NCBI GenBank assembly: GCA_005791855.1
Contig: SXUH01000380.1
Span: forward strand, 1-12,713
Origin: Bdellovibrionales bacterium
Lineage (GTDB): Bacteria; Bdellovibrionota; Bacteriovoracia; Bacteriovoracales; Bacteriovoracaceae
Direction of reading: 5' to 3'
DNA length: 12,713 nt
Both the position numbers and the translations under genes were made by a program. How positions within the stretch are numbered: position 1 is the stretch's first letter; each line of letters opens with the position of its first letter. Below, piece by piece: positions 1 through 6,334 of the stretch. The notes below the pieces were generated by a model that saw only the letters and a program-made list of their open reading frames with translations, did not search any database and was not told the DNA's origin.

Positions 1-323
1 AGGCGGTCGTTTTTCGAGAGGTTCGTCGCGAGGTAGGCTTCCTGGAGAGAGTACATGCCGAGGGACTGGTCGTTCACCAGGGCCGCCGCCGTGAACCGGC
101 TCTCGAGTCGGTTCACCAGATCCCGGTCGCCGTTCTTCGAGTAGTCGAAGAAGAAGTTCCCGTTGTACCTGTTGCCGGGGACGTTCCCCACGTTCGAATG
201 GGCCTGGTTACTCACGGTTCCGATGTGGCCTTGGATGTAATCGGTTGCGGCGTGCGCGGAGGAAAGGGCGCACGTTAATAGCAGCAGACTTAACTTAGGA
301 AACTTAAGTGCAGGGTCAGTCAT
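1..323 (-). CDS. Exported protein, possibly an outer-membrane porin (partial, runs off the left edge)
   Basis: The first 107 codons of a leftward gene are present; the 3' part lies beyond the window, so no stop is seen. The ATG at 323 follows an AAAGGA Shine-Dalgarno element with a 4-base spacer. The product starts with a convincing signal peptide: a lysine-containing n-region, the hydrophobic run LSLLLLTCAL, and a likely signal peptidase I cut after SSAHA near residue 25. The visible mature part is polar and glycine/asparagine-rich (FFFDYSKNGDRD, then LQEAYLATNLSKNDR). The alternating pattern and the 'LQEAYLA' segment recall the early strands of Gram-negative porin-type beta-barrels. Export is well supported; the porin assignment is an inference from this short segment. 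The gene diverges from the S8 protease gene across a 239-base gap. Confidence 0.7.
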   Translation of the reverse strand, partial: MTDPALKFPKLSLLLLTCALSSAHAATDYIQGHIGTVSNQAHSNVGNVPGNRYNGNFFFDYSKNGDRDLVNRLESRFTAAALVNDQSLGMYSLQEAYLATNLSKNDR

Positions 324-562
324 CTGATCCTTTGCTGTCTTAATGAATCGATCAACATATCCAATTATCATCTAAGCCCCGATATTCTTTATTACGCATT
401 GTATCAGGGCAAGAACGTTCACTCAGGGACCCCCTGTAAACCTTACATAGGGTGTCGATTTCAAAAGCTTACATCGTCTGTCAGATTCGAAAAAACTGTT
501 TCCCTACCCTCAGGATGCTTCTAGAATCTCGCCCGGAGTATTTTTCTCAACTAGGGGATGCT
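324..562. promoter_or_regulatory. AT-rich divergent intergenic region
   Basis: This gap separates the leftward exported-protein gene from the rightward S8 protease gene and must hold promoters for both. It is clearly richer in A and T than the neighbouring coding DNA (24 of 60 bases are G or C at 361-420). It contains a short perfect inverted repeat, CAGGG-acc-CCCTG (424-436), that could be an operator half-site pair. I could not assign a convincing -35/-10 pair on either strand. The protease frame stays open upstream to a GTG at 452, but that stretch lacks a ribosome-binding site and its translation is unlike a signal peptide, so I treat it as non-coding. Confidence 0.4.
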
Positions 563-1906
563 ATGAAATTTGTAACTACTGGAATTTTCGTTCTACTTTC
601 GGCCATTACTGCGGCCCAAGCAGCTGACCGATATCACCCGAATAACCTCTTCATCAAAATGAAGTCAGGCCATGACCTACCGAAGACTGAACTTATTAGC
701 AGTTCTAAAAAAATGTTCGGAAATGTCTACCTCGTGAAAACAAAAAATGTTGATGCTTTAGCTGAGCAATTGTCCGGATCTGAGAGTATCGAATACGTTC
801 AAAAGGACTACTACGCCGGTAAGCAGAAGATGCCAAAGCTTGAAGTCCGTGAACCAGCGGATCTAGTGATGAAGAGACTCTTCCCTACCGATGTCTTCAA
901 GTTCAACGATCCGGAAGTGACCCGGCTCTGGGCTTTCGGGCCACAGGGGATGGACGTGCTCGCGGCCTACGACATGCTTCCGAACGTAAGGCCCGTGGAC
1001 GTGGTCGTCGCGGTCGTCGATACGGGCGTGGATCACACGCACGAAGACCTCAAGGACATCATGTGGGTCAACAGAAACGAAATCCCCGGTGACGGCGTGG
1101 ACAACGACCGGAACGGGTACATCGATGACATCCACGGGATCAACACGCTCGTGAGAGATGCCCAGGGCCGCGCGACCATGAACACCATGGCTTCTCACTG
1201 GCACGGGACGCACGTCGCGGGCACCATCGCCGCCACTCAGAACAACGGCATCGGGATCGCCGGTGTCGCCGCGAACGCAAGGATCATGGCGATCCGGACT
1301 GTCCCAGACGACGCGGACGAGCTCGATTCGAACATCGTCGAAGCCTTCAAGTACGCAACTGAAAACGGCGCTCGCATCATCAACTGCTCCTTCGGGAAAG
1401 AGAAGAACGAAGGCGGGATGGTGGTCCGGGACATGATCAACGAGATCGGCAAGCGCGGGGTCCTCGTGATCGCCTCCGCCGGGAACGATTCCTCTGGCCC
1501 GTTCTCCTGGAGAAACATCGACGAGCGACCGAAGTTCCCGGCGTCGTTCGACAGTCCGAACCTCCTGGTCGTCGCCTCCACCACGAGCACCGGCGCGCTC
1601 TCTTCCTTCTCGAACGTCGGGAAGGGGTCCGTCGACGTCGCGGCTCCGGGCTCGAACGTCTTCTCGACCCTCAACGGCGGCAAGTACGGGATGGCCTCCG
1701 GAACTTCCATGGCAGCTCCGAACACCTCCGGGGTAGCGGCCATGGTCCTCGGCTACTTCCCTCGCTTCACACCGGCGGGCCTGAAGGAAGCCCTCACCTC
1801 TTCGGTGACGAAGGCTCCGGCCTACGCCGACAAGATGTCTTCTGGTGGACGGGTGAACCTCAAGGCAGCACTCCTCCGCGCGACGAAGATGCGCTTCGGA
1901 AAATAA
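563..1906 (+). CDS. Secreted subtilisin-family (S8) serine protease
   Basis: A 447-residue precursor of an exported subtilase, likely acting in the periplasm or outside the cell. The order is a signal peptide (1-20, cut after AAQA), a propeptide resembling the I9 inhibitor fold (about 25-90, ending near 'IEYVQKDYY'), then a catalytic domain (about 125-440). The full catalytic set is visible: Asp153 in VVDTGVDHTHEDL, His214 in HGTHVAGTIAA, oxyanion Asn308 in ASAGNDS, and Ser382 in SGTSMAAP. The acidic GDGVDNDRNGYIDD segment (176-189) is typical of bacterial extracellular subtilases and may bind calcium. The ATG at 563 was chosen over an upstream GTG (452) because it follows AGGGG with a 5-base spacer and begins the signal peptide exactly. 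Oddity: the DNA for the signal and propeptide is AT-rich (33-42% GC in sampled lines), while the catalytic domain is about 70% GC. Substrate unknown. Confidence 0.93.
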   Translation: MKFVTTGIFVLLSAITAAQAADRYHPNNLFIKMKSGHDLPKTELISSSKKMFGNVYLVKTKNVDALAEQLSGSESIEYVQKDYYAGKQKMPKLEVREPADLVMKRLFPTDVFKFNDPEVTRLWAFGPQGMDVLAAYDMLPNVRPVDVVVAVVDTGVDHTHEDLKDIMWVNRNEIPGDGVDNDRNGYIDDIHGINTLVRDAQGRATMNTMASHWHGTHVAGTIAATQNNGIGIAGVAANARIMAIRTVPDDADELDSNIVEAFKYATENGARIINCSFGKEKNEGGMVVRDMINEIGKRGVLVIASAGNDSSGPFSWRNIDERPKFPASFDSPNLLVVASTTSTGALSSFSNVGKGSVDVAAPGSNVFSTLNGGKYGMASGTSMAAPNTSGVAAMVLGYFPRFTPAGLKEALTSSVTKAPAYADKMSSGGRVNLKAALLRATKMRFGK

Positions 1907-1910
1907 GAAC

Positions 1911-2456
1911 CTACCTCGGGGGCCTTCGGGCCCCTTTTTTTTTGCCCAGCAGTTCGATGGCCCGGTCCTCCCACTCCTGCATCACGAGTTCCTCCTTCCT
2001 CGAGGCTTCGTGGTCGTAGCCCAGGAGATGGAAGAGGCCGTGGAAGAAGAGGTGGACGAACTCGTCCCAGTAGCCGATGGAGAATTCATTGGCCTGCCTG
2101 AGAATCTGTGGATGGCAGATCGCCAGGTCGCCGAGGAAGATTTCCTCTCCGGAGGACGTCGAGCTCCGCAGGTTACCGTGGGACGGAAAGGAGAGGACGT
2201 CGGTGACCTTGTCCTTCTTCCGGAAGTCCCGGTTGAGCCTTCGCATGCGTGCGTCGCCGCACAGGAGGAGCGAGACGTGGATCACCTTGAGGTCCTTCAG
2301 GGCCGCGGAAGGTAGGAGGCCTCTTCGGGTGAGGTCGGCGAGGACCTCACCCGACAGGTCGAGCCACCGCAGGAGGTGCTTCTGGTCCTGCGCGCTCCAG
2401 CGCACCGTCGCGAGAAAATCTACTTTGAGTAAGGGGTGTTTCTTCATCAAGGCCAT
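1911..2456 (-). CDS. ybeY: Endoribonuclease YbeY (16S rRNA maturation / ribosome quality control)
   Basis: A 181-residue member of the UPF0054/YbeY family of zinc-dependent single-strand endoribonucleases, which act in 16S rRNA 3'-end processing and ribosome quality control. The diagnostic HxxxHxxxxxH zinc site is intact as HGLFHLLGYDH (His139, His143, His149). The upstream family segment is also present: RxLNRDFRKKDKVTDVLSFP (72-91), then an IFLGDLAIC strand. The ATG at 2456 has an AAAGGA Shine-Dalgarno with a 4-base spacer. A more upstream start would run into the mazG start region and lacks such support, and the methionine at 2447 has no ribosome site. The last codons (GKKKGARRPPR) are spelled by the opposing terminator, including a run of nine A. 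The gene is divergent from mazG and convergent with the protease gene. Confidence 0.95.
   Translation of the reverse strand: MALMKKHPLLKVDFLATVRWSAQDQKHLLRWLDLSGEVLADLTRRGLLPSAALKDLKVIHVSLLLCGDARMRRLNRDFRKKDKVTDVLSFPSHGNLRSSTSSGEEIFLGDLAICHPQILRQANEFSIGYWDEFVHLFFHGLFHLLGYDHEASRKEELVMQEWEDRAIELLGKKKGARRPPR
1919..1943 (+). terminator. Intrinsic terminator of the S8 protease gene
   Basis: A 6-bp GC stem, GGGGCC (1919-1924) and GGCCCC (1929-1934), is closed by a stable TTCG tetraloop and followed at once by nine T (1935-1943). It starts 12 bases after the protease stop codon and reads rightward. The same DNA lies inside the last codons of the convergent ybeY gene. On the ybeY strand the hairpin is preceded by A's and not followed by T's, so it should stop only the protease transcript. 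Confidence 0.92.
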
Positions 2457-2498
2457 GTTATCCTTTAAGCGTTTTTTCCGCAATAGAAGGAGACGGAC
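2457..2498. promoter_or_regulatory. 42-base divergent ybeY/mazG start region with back-to-back ribosome sites
   Basis: The gap is only long enough for the two translation starts. AGAAGGAG (2485-2492) sits 6 bases before the mazG GTG. On the other strand AAAGGA lies 4 bases before the ybeY ATG. Promoters for each gene must overlap the other gene's 5' coding region; no clear -35/-10 pair was found. Confidence 0.6.
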
Positions 2499-3284
2499 GT
2501 GGCCCATCCCGAGCTAGAGAGATGCATCGAAGTCATAAAGCAGTTACGCCATCCGACCGAGGGCTGTCCCTGGGACCTGGAGCAGACCCACCGGACCTTA
2601 CTGCGCTACCTCGTCGAAGAATCCTACGAGTTCATCGAAGCCACCGAGGCGGGGGACCCGAAGCTCATGGAAGAGGAGATCGGCGACGTCCTCCTCCAGG
2701 TCCTCCTCCACTCGACCATCGCCGAGGAACACGGGGCCTTCACCCTCGAGTCGGTGGCCCGGAAGCTCGCGGACAAGATCGTGCGCCGGCATCCCCACGT
2801 CTTCGACCGGAGAGGTTCCCAGATCTCCACCGAGGAGGTCGTCGAGAACTGGAAGGGCATCAAGCTTAAGGAAAAGGGTGAGAAGAAGTACGCTGTTGAT
2901 ACGAAGCTCCTGCAGGCCCCGGCCCTCGAGTCCGCCTTCCGCATCGGTGAGGTCTCCCGGACCGTGAACTTCGACTGGAGCGACTACCAGCAGGTGGTGT
3001 TCAAGGTCGAAGAGGAGTGGCAGGAGGTCAAGGAGGAGCTCCCTCCCGGGGGCCAGTACAACCGAGCGCGGGTGAAGGAAGAGGTCGGTGACCTCCTCTT
3101 CAGCGTCGCCCAGCTCGCCCGGCACCTCGGGCTCAACCCGGAGGAGTGCCTCCGGGAGGCCAACAAGAAATTCATCGGCCGCTTCCAGAAAGTGGAAGAC
3201 CTGGTGCGGGGCCAGGGGAAGACGCTGCAGAAGACGCCACAGAGCGAGCTCGAGGAGCTCTGGGTGAGGGTCAAGAAGCAATGA
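2499..3284 (+). CDS. mazG: Nucleoside triphosphate pyrophosphohydrolase MazG
   Basis: A 261-residue, two-domain MazG, close to the usual length of the full-size housekeeping enzyme. It hydrolyses NTPs and dNTPs to monophosphates plus pyrophosphate in the cytoplasm, cleaning the nucleotide pool. Both all-alpha domains keep the metal-binding EExxE...ExxD signature. In the N-terminal domain these are Glu40, Glu41 and Glu44, then Glu60 and Asp63. In the C-terminal domain they are Glu172, Glu173 and Glu176, then Glu195 and Asp198. The family opening 'CPWDLEQTHRTLLRYLVEE' (23-41) is present. The start is GTG (2499) with a strong AGAAGGAG site 6 bases upstream. The stop overlaps the coaE start in an ATGA junction, so the two are almost certainly co-transcribed and translationally coupled. 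No mazE/mazF-like toxin-antitoxin genes are adjacent. Confidence 0.95.
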   Translation: MAHPELERCIEVIKQLRHPTEGCPWDLEQTHRTLLRYLVEESYEFIEATEAGDPKLMEEEIGDVLLQVLLHSTIAEEHGAFTLESVARKLADKIVRRHPHVFDRRGSQISTEEVVENWKGIKLKEKGEKKYAVDTKLLQAPALESAFRIGEVSRTVNFDWSDYQQVVFKVEEEWQEVKEELPPGGQYNRARVKEEVGDLLFSVAQLARHLGLNPEECLREANKKFIGRFQKVEDLVRGQGKTLQKTPQSELEELWVRVKKQ

Positions 3285-3925
3285 AGACGCTGAGGGCGAA
3301 GTTCGTCCGCCTCTCCCCCGCCGAGCGCCTCTACGGCATGCAAAGGCCCATCCTCGGCCTCACCGGGGGGATCGCGACGGGGAAGAGCACGGTCAGCAAG
3401 ATCCTCACCATGCGAGGGATCGACGTCATCGACGCCGACCGGCTGGTGAAGACCATCTACCGAGAAGAGGGAACGAGGAGCTTCATCCGGGGGAACTTCC
3501 CCTCCGCCTGGCAGGAGGACGAGATCAACTTCCCGGCGCTGCGGGAGCTCTTCTTCAAGGACCCGGCGGTCAAGGCGCAGATCGAAGCGTTCATCTACCA
3601 GCAGCTGCCGGAGGCGTTCCTCACGGCGCTGAAGAAGTTCTCCGCGAAGCAGAGCTTCGTGGTCTACGACGTCCCCCTCCTCTACGAGAAGAACCTGCAG
3701 GGGAAGGTTGACCTCTCGGTGGTGGTCTACGCTCCCCAGAAGGTCCAGAAGGCACGGCTCCTCGACCGCGACGGGCATCTGGAAGACATGGCCTCGGCGA
3801 TCCTCTCGAGCCAGCTCGACATCGAAGTGAAGAAGGAGAAGGCGGATTTCGTCATCAACAACGGCGGGAGCATGACGGAACTCGCAGCAGAAGTCGACCA
3901 ACTCCTGCTGCAGATCCTAGAGTAG
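3281..3925 (+). CDS. coaE: Dephospho-CoA kinase
   Basis: A 214-residue cytosolic P-loop kinase that phosphorylates the 3'-hydroxyl of dephospho-CoA with ATP, the last step of coenzyme A synthesis. Visible motifs are the Walker A loop GGIATGKST (29-37, Lys35), the DAD motif (51-53) after a short beta strand, the 'VPLLYE' segment (121-126), and the C-terminal 'SQLD...KADFVINNGGS' signature (167-187). The ATG at 3281 overlaps the mazG stop (ATGA), which favours this start. It gives about 19 residues more N-terminal sequence than most CoaE proteins. An internal ATG at 3338, just before QRPILGLTGG, would give a 195-residue enzyme of more typical size but has no clear ribosome-binding site. The gene ends 5 bases from the stop of the convergent secreted-protein gene, with no terminator hairpin in that gap. 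Confidence 0.95.
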   Translation: MKTLRAKFVRLSPAERLYGMQRPILGLTGGIATGKSTVSKILTMRGIDVIDADRLVKTIYREEGTRSFIRGNFPSAWQEDEINFPALRELFFKDPAVKAQIEAFIYQQLPEAFLTALKKFSAKQSFVVYDVPLLYEKNLQGKVDLSVVVYAPQKVQKARLLDRDGHLEDMASAILSSQLDIEVKKEKADFVINNGGSMTELAAEVDQLLLQILE

Positions 3926-3930
3926 TTTGG

Positions 3931-5403
3931 TTAGTGGCACTCGGCTTTCGGCGGAGACCAGAGCCGTCCGAGGAGGCCTTCCTGGAGCCAGCCGCCCTGC
4001 TTGACGATCTTGCAGGAAAGGCCGGAGTCACACCGGTAGACCGGCCCTTCGGAGGCGAGCTTCCCGTTAATGTAGGCGGCGCAGGCCTGGCCCCGGAGGC
4101 CCCGGTTCTCACAGTACGCGTACTCGCCGTTGGCTTCGTCGAGGATGCAGCGAGGCTGGGTGTTCGGCTTCCGCTCACCCACGCAGTGGGTGTCGTAGAC
4201 GCATCTCGTCTTCGGGTGTCTGTAGCGAAGGCTGGCGACCACGTTCTTCATCATGATGTCCAGCGAGTTCTTCACCGTGATCCCCTTCTGGGTCCGGGCG
4301 TTCAGGAAGTCGCGGTGGCAGATCTTGTTCAGGATCTCGAGGGTCACCGGCGTGGTGCCGATGTGACCGGGGACGAAGATCTGCCGGCTGTTGAGGTTCA
4401 CGGAGTTCGAGTACTTCTTCGCGGTGTCGTTCGAAACCCGGGCCGACCCGTAGCCGCCCACCGGAGCCAGGACCGTCGTCCCTCCGCCCACGGTGCCGCC
4501 GATGAAGACCCCGGTCCGCGTCTGGAAGAACATCCCGGCGTTACAGTTGAAGACCATGAGGCGCCGGACCTGCTTGCCGTTCTTCTTGATGAAGAAGTCG
4601 AAGTAGCCGTTGCTGTCGAGGATCGGATCGAGGCCCTCGCCGAGGACGGTGACGTAGGAGCTCCACTCGCGACTGAAGGTCACGGAGGGACCGGCGTCGA
4701 TGAAGGATCCCATGAACTCGAGCTTCACGTAGAGGCTGATGGCGGTGTCGTTGGTGGTGATCGCACCGGAGTTCATGCTCATGTGGGCGACGCCCCCCGG
4801 GTACGGGGAGTTCGGGCCTTCGGAGGTCAGGACCTTCAGGAGCTCTTCCTTCGATTCGTAGTCGAGCTTGGGGTCCGTCGCCTGCGCCGGGGCGGCGGCG
4901 GTGTTGAGGCCGGAGTCTTCATTGAAGAACTTCGCCGTCTCCTGCACGCGGGCGAGGAGAGCCTGCTCGAGCTCGGTGGTGTCGACCTCGAAGGTCTGCG
5001 TGCCCTTCGCTAACTGCTCGAGAGTGGTCTCCGAGATTTCTTTCAGTTCGTCCTTGAGCTCCGGAGCGGCGAGGGAGAGGTCGTTCTCGATGACGGCCTT
5101 GAGCTCGGTCACCGACGCCTGCGCGTCCTGGGTTTCCTTCAGGGACTGGGCGAACTGGGTAGAGAGGTTGGCGCTGATCTGCTCGGCCATGAGTCGGGCT
5201 TCGTTCTGTGCCCGGAGCTTCGGGGAGAGGCCAAGCTTCTCGTAGTTGAAGGCCCGGCGGTACGAATCGATGTTCAGGTTCTGGGCCTTCGCACTCATGA
5301 GCTCGAGGTACTTGAGCTTCTCCTGCTTCTGCTCCAGCGACACGGCCGCGAAGGCGGTGGTGGAACAGAGGCTCGCGAGGATGATCGCATTCAATATCTT
5401 CAT
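3931..5403 (-). CDS. Secreted protein with helical N-terminus and eight-cysteine C-terminal module, function unknown
   Basis: A 490-residue exported protein I do not recognise as a known family. It has a signal peptide (1-19, cut after TTAFA). Cys13 lies in the hydrophobic core, but ASLC is not a proper lipobox, so lipidation is unlikely. Residues 22-165 are strongly helical and charged, with coiled-coil potential, ending in an Ala/Asn linker. Residues about 195-360 look beta-rich, with a glycine-rich stretch GGTVGGGTTVLAPVGGYG (302-319). The end carries eight cysteines (401, 407, 419, 431, 441, 458, 464, 489); two more lie at 287 and 362. The spacing resembles small disulphide modules of the Dickkopf/Stig1 type found in some predatory or social proteobacteria; this is a resemblance only. 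An even number of mature cysteines suits oxidative folding outside the cytoplasm. Start: AAGGAG 5 bases before the ATG. The gene stands alone with its own likely promoter. Confidence 0.85.
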   Translation of the reverse strand: MKILNAIILASLCSTTAFAAVSLEQKQEKLKYLELMSAKAQNLNIDSYRRAFNYEKLGLSPKLRAQNEARLMAEQISANLSTQFAQSLKETQDAQASVTELKAVIENDLSLAAPELKDELKEISETTLEQLAKGTQTFEVDTTELEQALLARVQETAKFFNEDSGLNTAAAPAQATDPKLDYESKEELLKVLTSEGPNSPYPGGVAHMSMNSGAITTNDTAISLYVKLEFMGSFIDAGPSVTFSREWSSYVTVLGEGLDPILDSNGYFDFFIKKNGKQVRRLMVFNCNAGMFFQTRTGVFIGGTVGGGTTVLAPVGGYGSARVSNDTAKKYSNSVNLNSRQIFVPGHIGTTPVTLEILNKICHRDFLNARTQKGITVKNSLDIMMKNVVASLRYRHPKTRCVYDTHCVGERKPNTQPRCILDEANGEYAYCENRGLRGQACAAYINGKLASEGPVYRCDSGLSCKIVKQGGWLQEGLLGRLWSPPKAECH

Positions 5404-5432
5404 AAGGGCTCCTTCTAGATGTAGTGATTATA
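5404..5432 (-). promoter_or_regulatory. Likely -10 element and ribosome-binding site of the secreted-protein gene
   Basis: On the minus strand a perfect TATAAT (5427-5432) lies upstream of AAGGAG (5409-5414), itself 5 bases from the ATG at 5403. Initiation about 7 bases after the -10 would give a short leader of about 17 bases. No good -35 hexamer is seen at 16-18 bases, so the promoter is supported mainly by the -10 and by the AT-rich setting. Confidence 0.5.
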
Positions 5433-5488
5433 AGTAAGCGGAAATCTAAATGGGAAAGAATCAGTAGAACAGGTAATACTTACAATTT

Positions 5489-5502
5489 TTAAGCTTGCTT
5501 AA
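5489..5502. repeat. Short inverted repeat TTAAGC-tt-GCTTAA
   Basis: Perfect 6-bp arms are separated by 2 bases, in the 103-base gap between the pseudouridine synthase stop and the secreted-protein gene. It is too tightly spaced for a stable RNA hairpin and lacks a T run on the minus strand, so it is not a standard terminator. A protein-binding site upstream of the secreted-protein promoter is possible. Confidence 0.35.
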
Positions 5503-5506
5503 GAAT

Positions 5507-6334
5507 CTAGGGGGTTACTTCGGGTTCCATTCTCCAGGCTTTGGTTTCCCCGTCCCACGGGTCGACGAAGCCCAGAGAAACGGCGTAGAGCTGGAGGCCA
5601 CTGCGGTTTTTATTCCCTTTACCGTACTTCGGATCCCCCAGCACCGGATGGCCAATGAAATCAAGGTGCCGGCGGATCTGGTGGAGCCGGCCGGTTTCGA
5701 TGTGGACGCGCAGGAGGCTCGTGTCCCTAGCGGTTTCGAGGACTTCGACGTGCGTGGTGGCCTCCTTCTGGTCCAGGGACGCCCGGATGGTCTCCGTGTG
5801 TCCCTTCGGGAGGGAGCCGCGGACCACGGCGAGGTACTCCTTCTTAATGAGGTTTTTCTGGAAGAGCTCCCCCAGGAGAGCGGCGGCCCTCGAGGTGTAG
5901 GCGATGAGCATGAGGCCCGTGGTTTCCCGGTCGAGGCGGTGGACGAGGAAGACCTCGTGGCCCGTCTTGAGTTCCACGCAGCGGAGGAGGGAGGCGTGGT
6001 CCCCCGTCTGCGTGCCCTGGGGGACCACGCCGGGTGCCTTGATCCAGACGCCGTAGTTCTTATTCTCGTAGACGCACTCGGCGTCTTCGAGCTCCGGGAG
6101 CTTTAGCACGCGCGGGTCGTAGAAGAACTGGACCACGTCCCGGGGGGAGAGGGGTTCCTCGGTGCTCCGGCAGCGGAGGATCTTTCCCCGGCCGGCCCGC
6201 TGGAGCCAGACGGACCCCTTCCGGGCCGCCTCGGCGACCGCGGCCTCCGGGAGGCCCGAGAGCTTCCCGAGCAGCTCCCCGAGGGTCGCCCCCGTGGGGA
6301 AGAGCCGTTGGACCTCCGACTTGTAGACTCGCAT
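5507..6334 (-). CDS. RluA-family RNA pseudouridine synthase
   Basis: A 275-residue enzyme converting specific uridines in RNA (23S rRNA or tRNA in characterised relatives) to pseudouridine. The catalytic motif HRLDRETTGLML (132-143) contains the nucleophilic Asp135. The second family signature GRLHQIRRHL (215-224) and the following GHPVLGDPKYG are intact. Residues about 15-75 resemble a degenerate S4 RNA-binding domain preceding the catalytic domain. Family members RluA, RluC and RluD cannot be told apart reliably here, so no gene symbol is given. The ATG at 6334 overlaps the stop of the upstream receptor-like gene by one base (TGATG), indicating translational coupling. No terminator follows the gene. 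Confidence 0.92.
   Translation of the reverse strand: MRVYKSEVQRLFPTGATLGELLGKLSGLPEAAVAEAARKGSVWLQRAGRGKILRCRSTEEPLSPRDVVQFFYDPRVLKLPELEDAECVYENKNYGVWIKAPGVVPQGTQTGDHASLLRCVELKTGHEVFLVHRLDRETTGLMLIAYTSRAAALLGELFQKNLIKKEYLAVVRGSLPKGHTETIRASLDQKEATTHVEVLETARDTSLLRVHIETGRLHQIRRHLDFIGHPVLGDPKYGKGNKNRSGLQLYAVSLGFVDPWDGETKAWRMEPEVTP

Noticed and set aside
452..562. N-terminal extension of the S8 protease from a GTG at 452
   Set aside because: No ribosome-binding site, and the extension would bury the signal peptide. The ATG at 563 has AGGGG and starts the signal peptide directly.
2499..3284. mazG as part of a toxin-antitoxin or phage-defence locus
   Set aside because: No mazE/mazF or other defence genes are adjacent. 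It is a full-length two-domain housekeeping MazG coupled to coaE.
3926..3930. Terminator between coaE and the convergent secreted-protein gene
   Set aside because: The gap is 5 bases and no GC hairpin with a T tract is visible in or beside it.
5489..5502. TTAAGC-tt-GCTTAA as a terminator of the pseudouridine synthase gene
   Set aside because: The loop would be only 2 bases, the stem is AT-rich, and on the minus strand it is followed by A's rather than T's.
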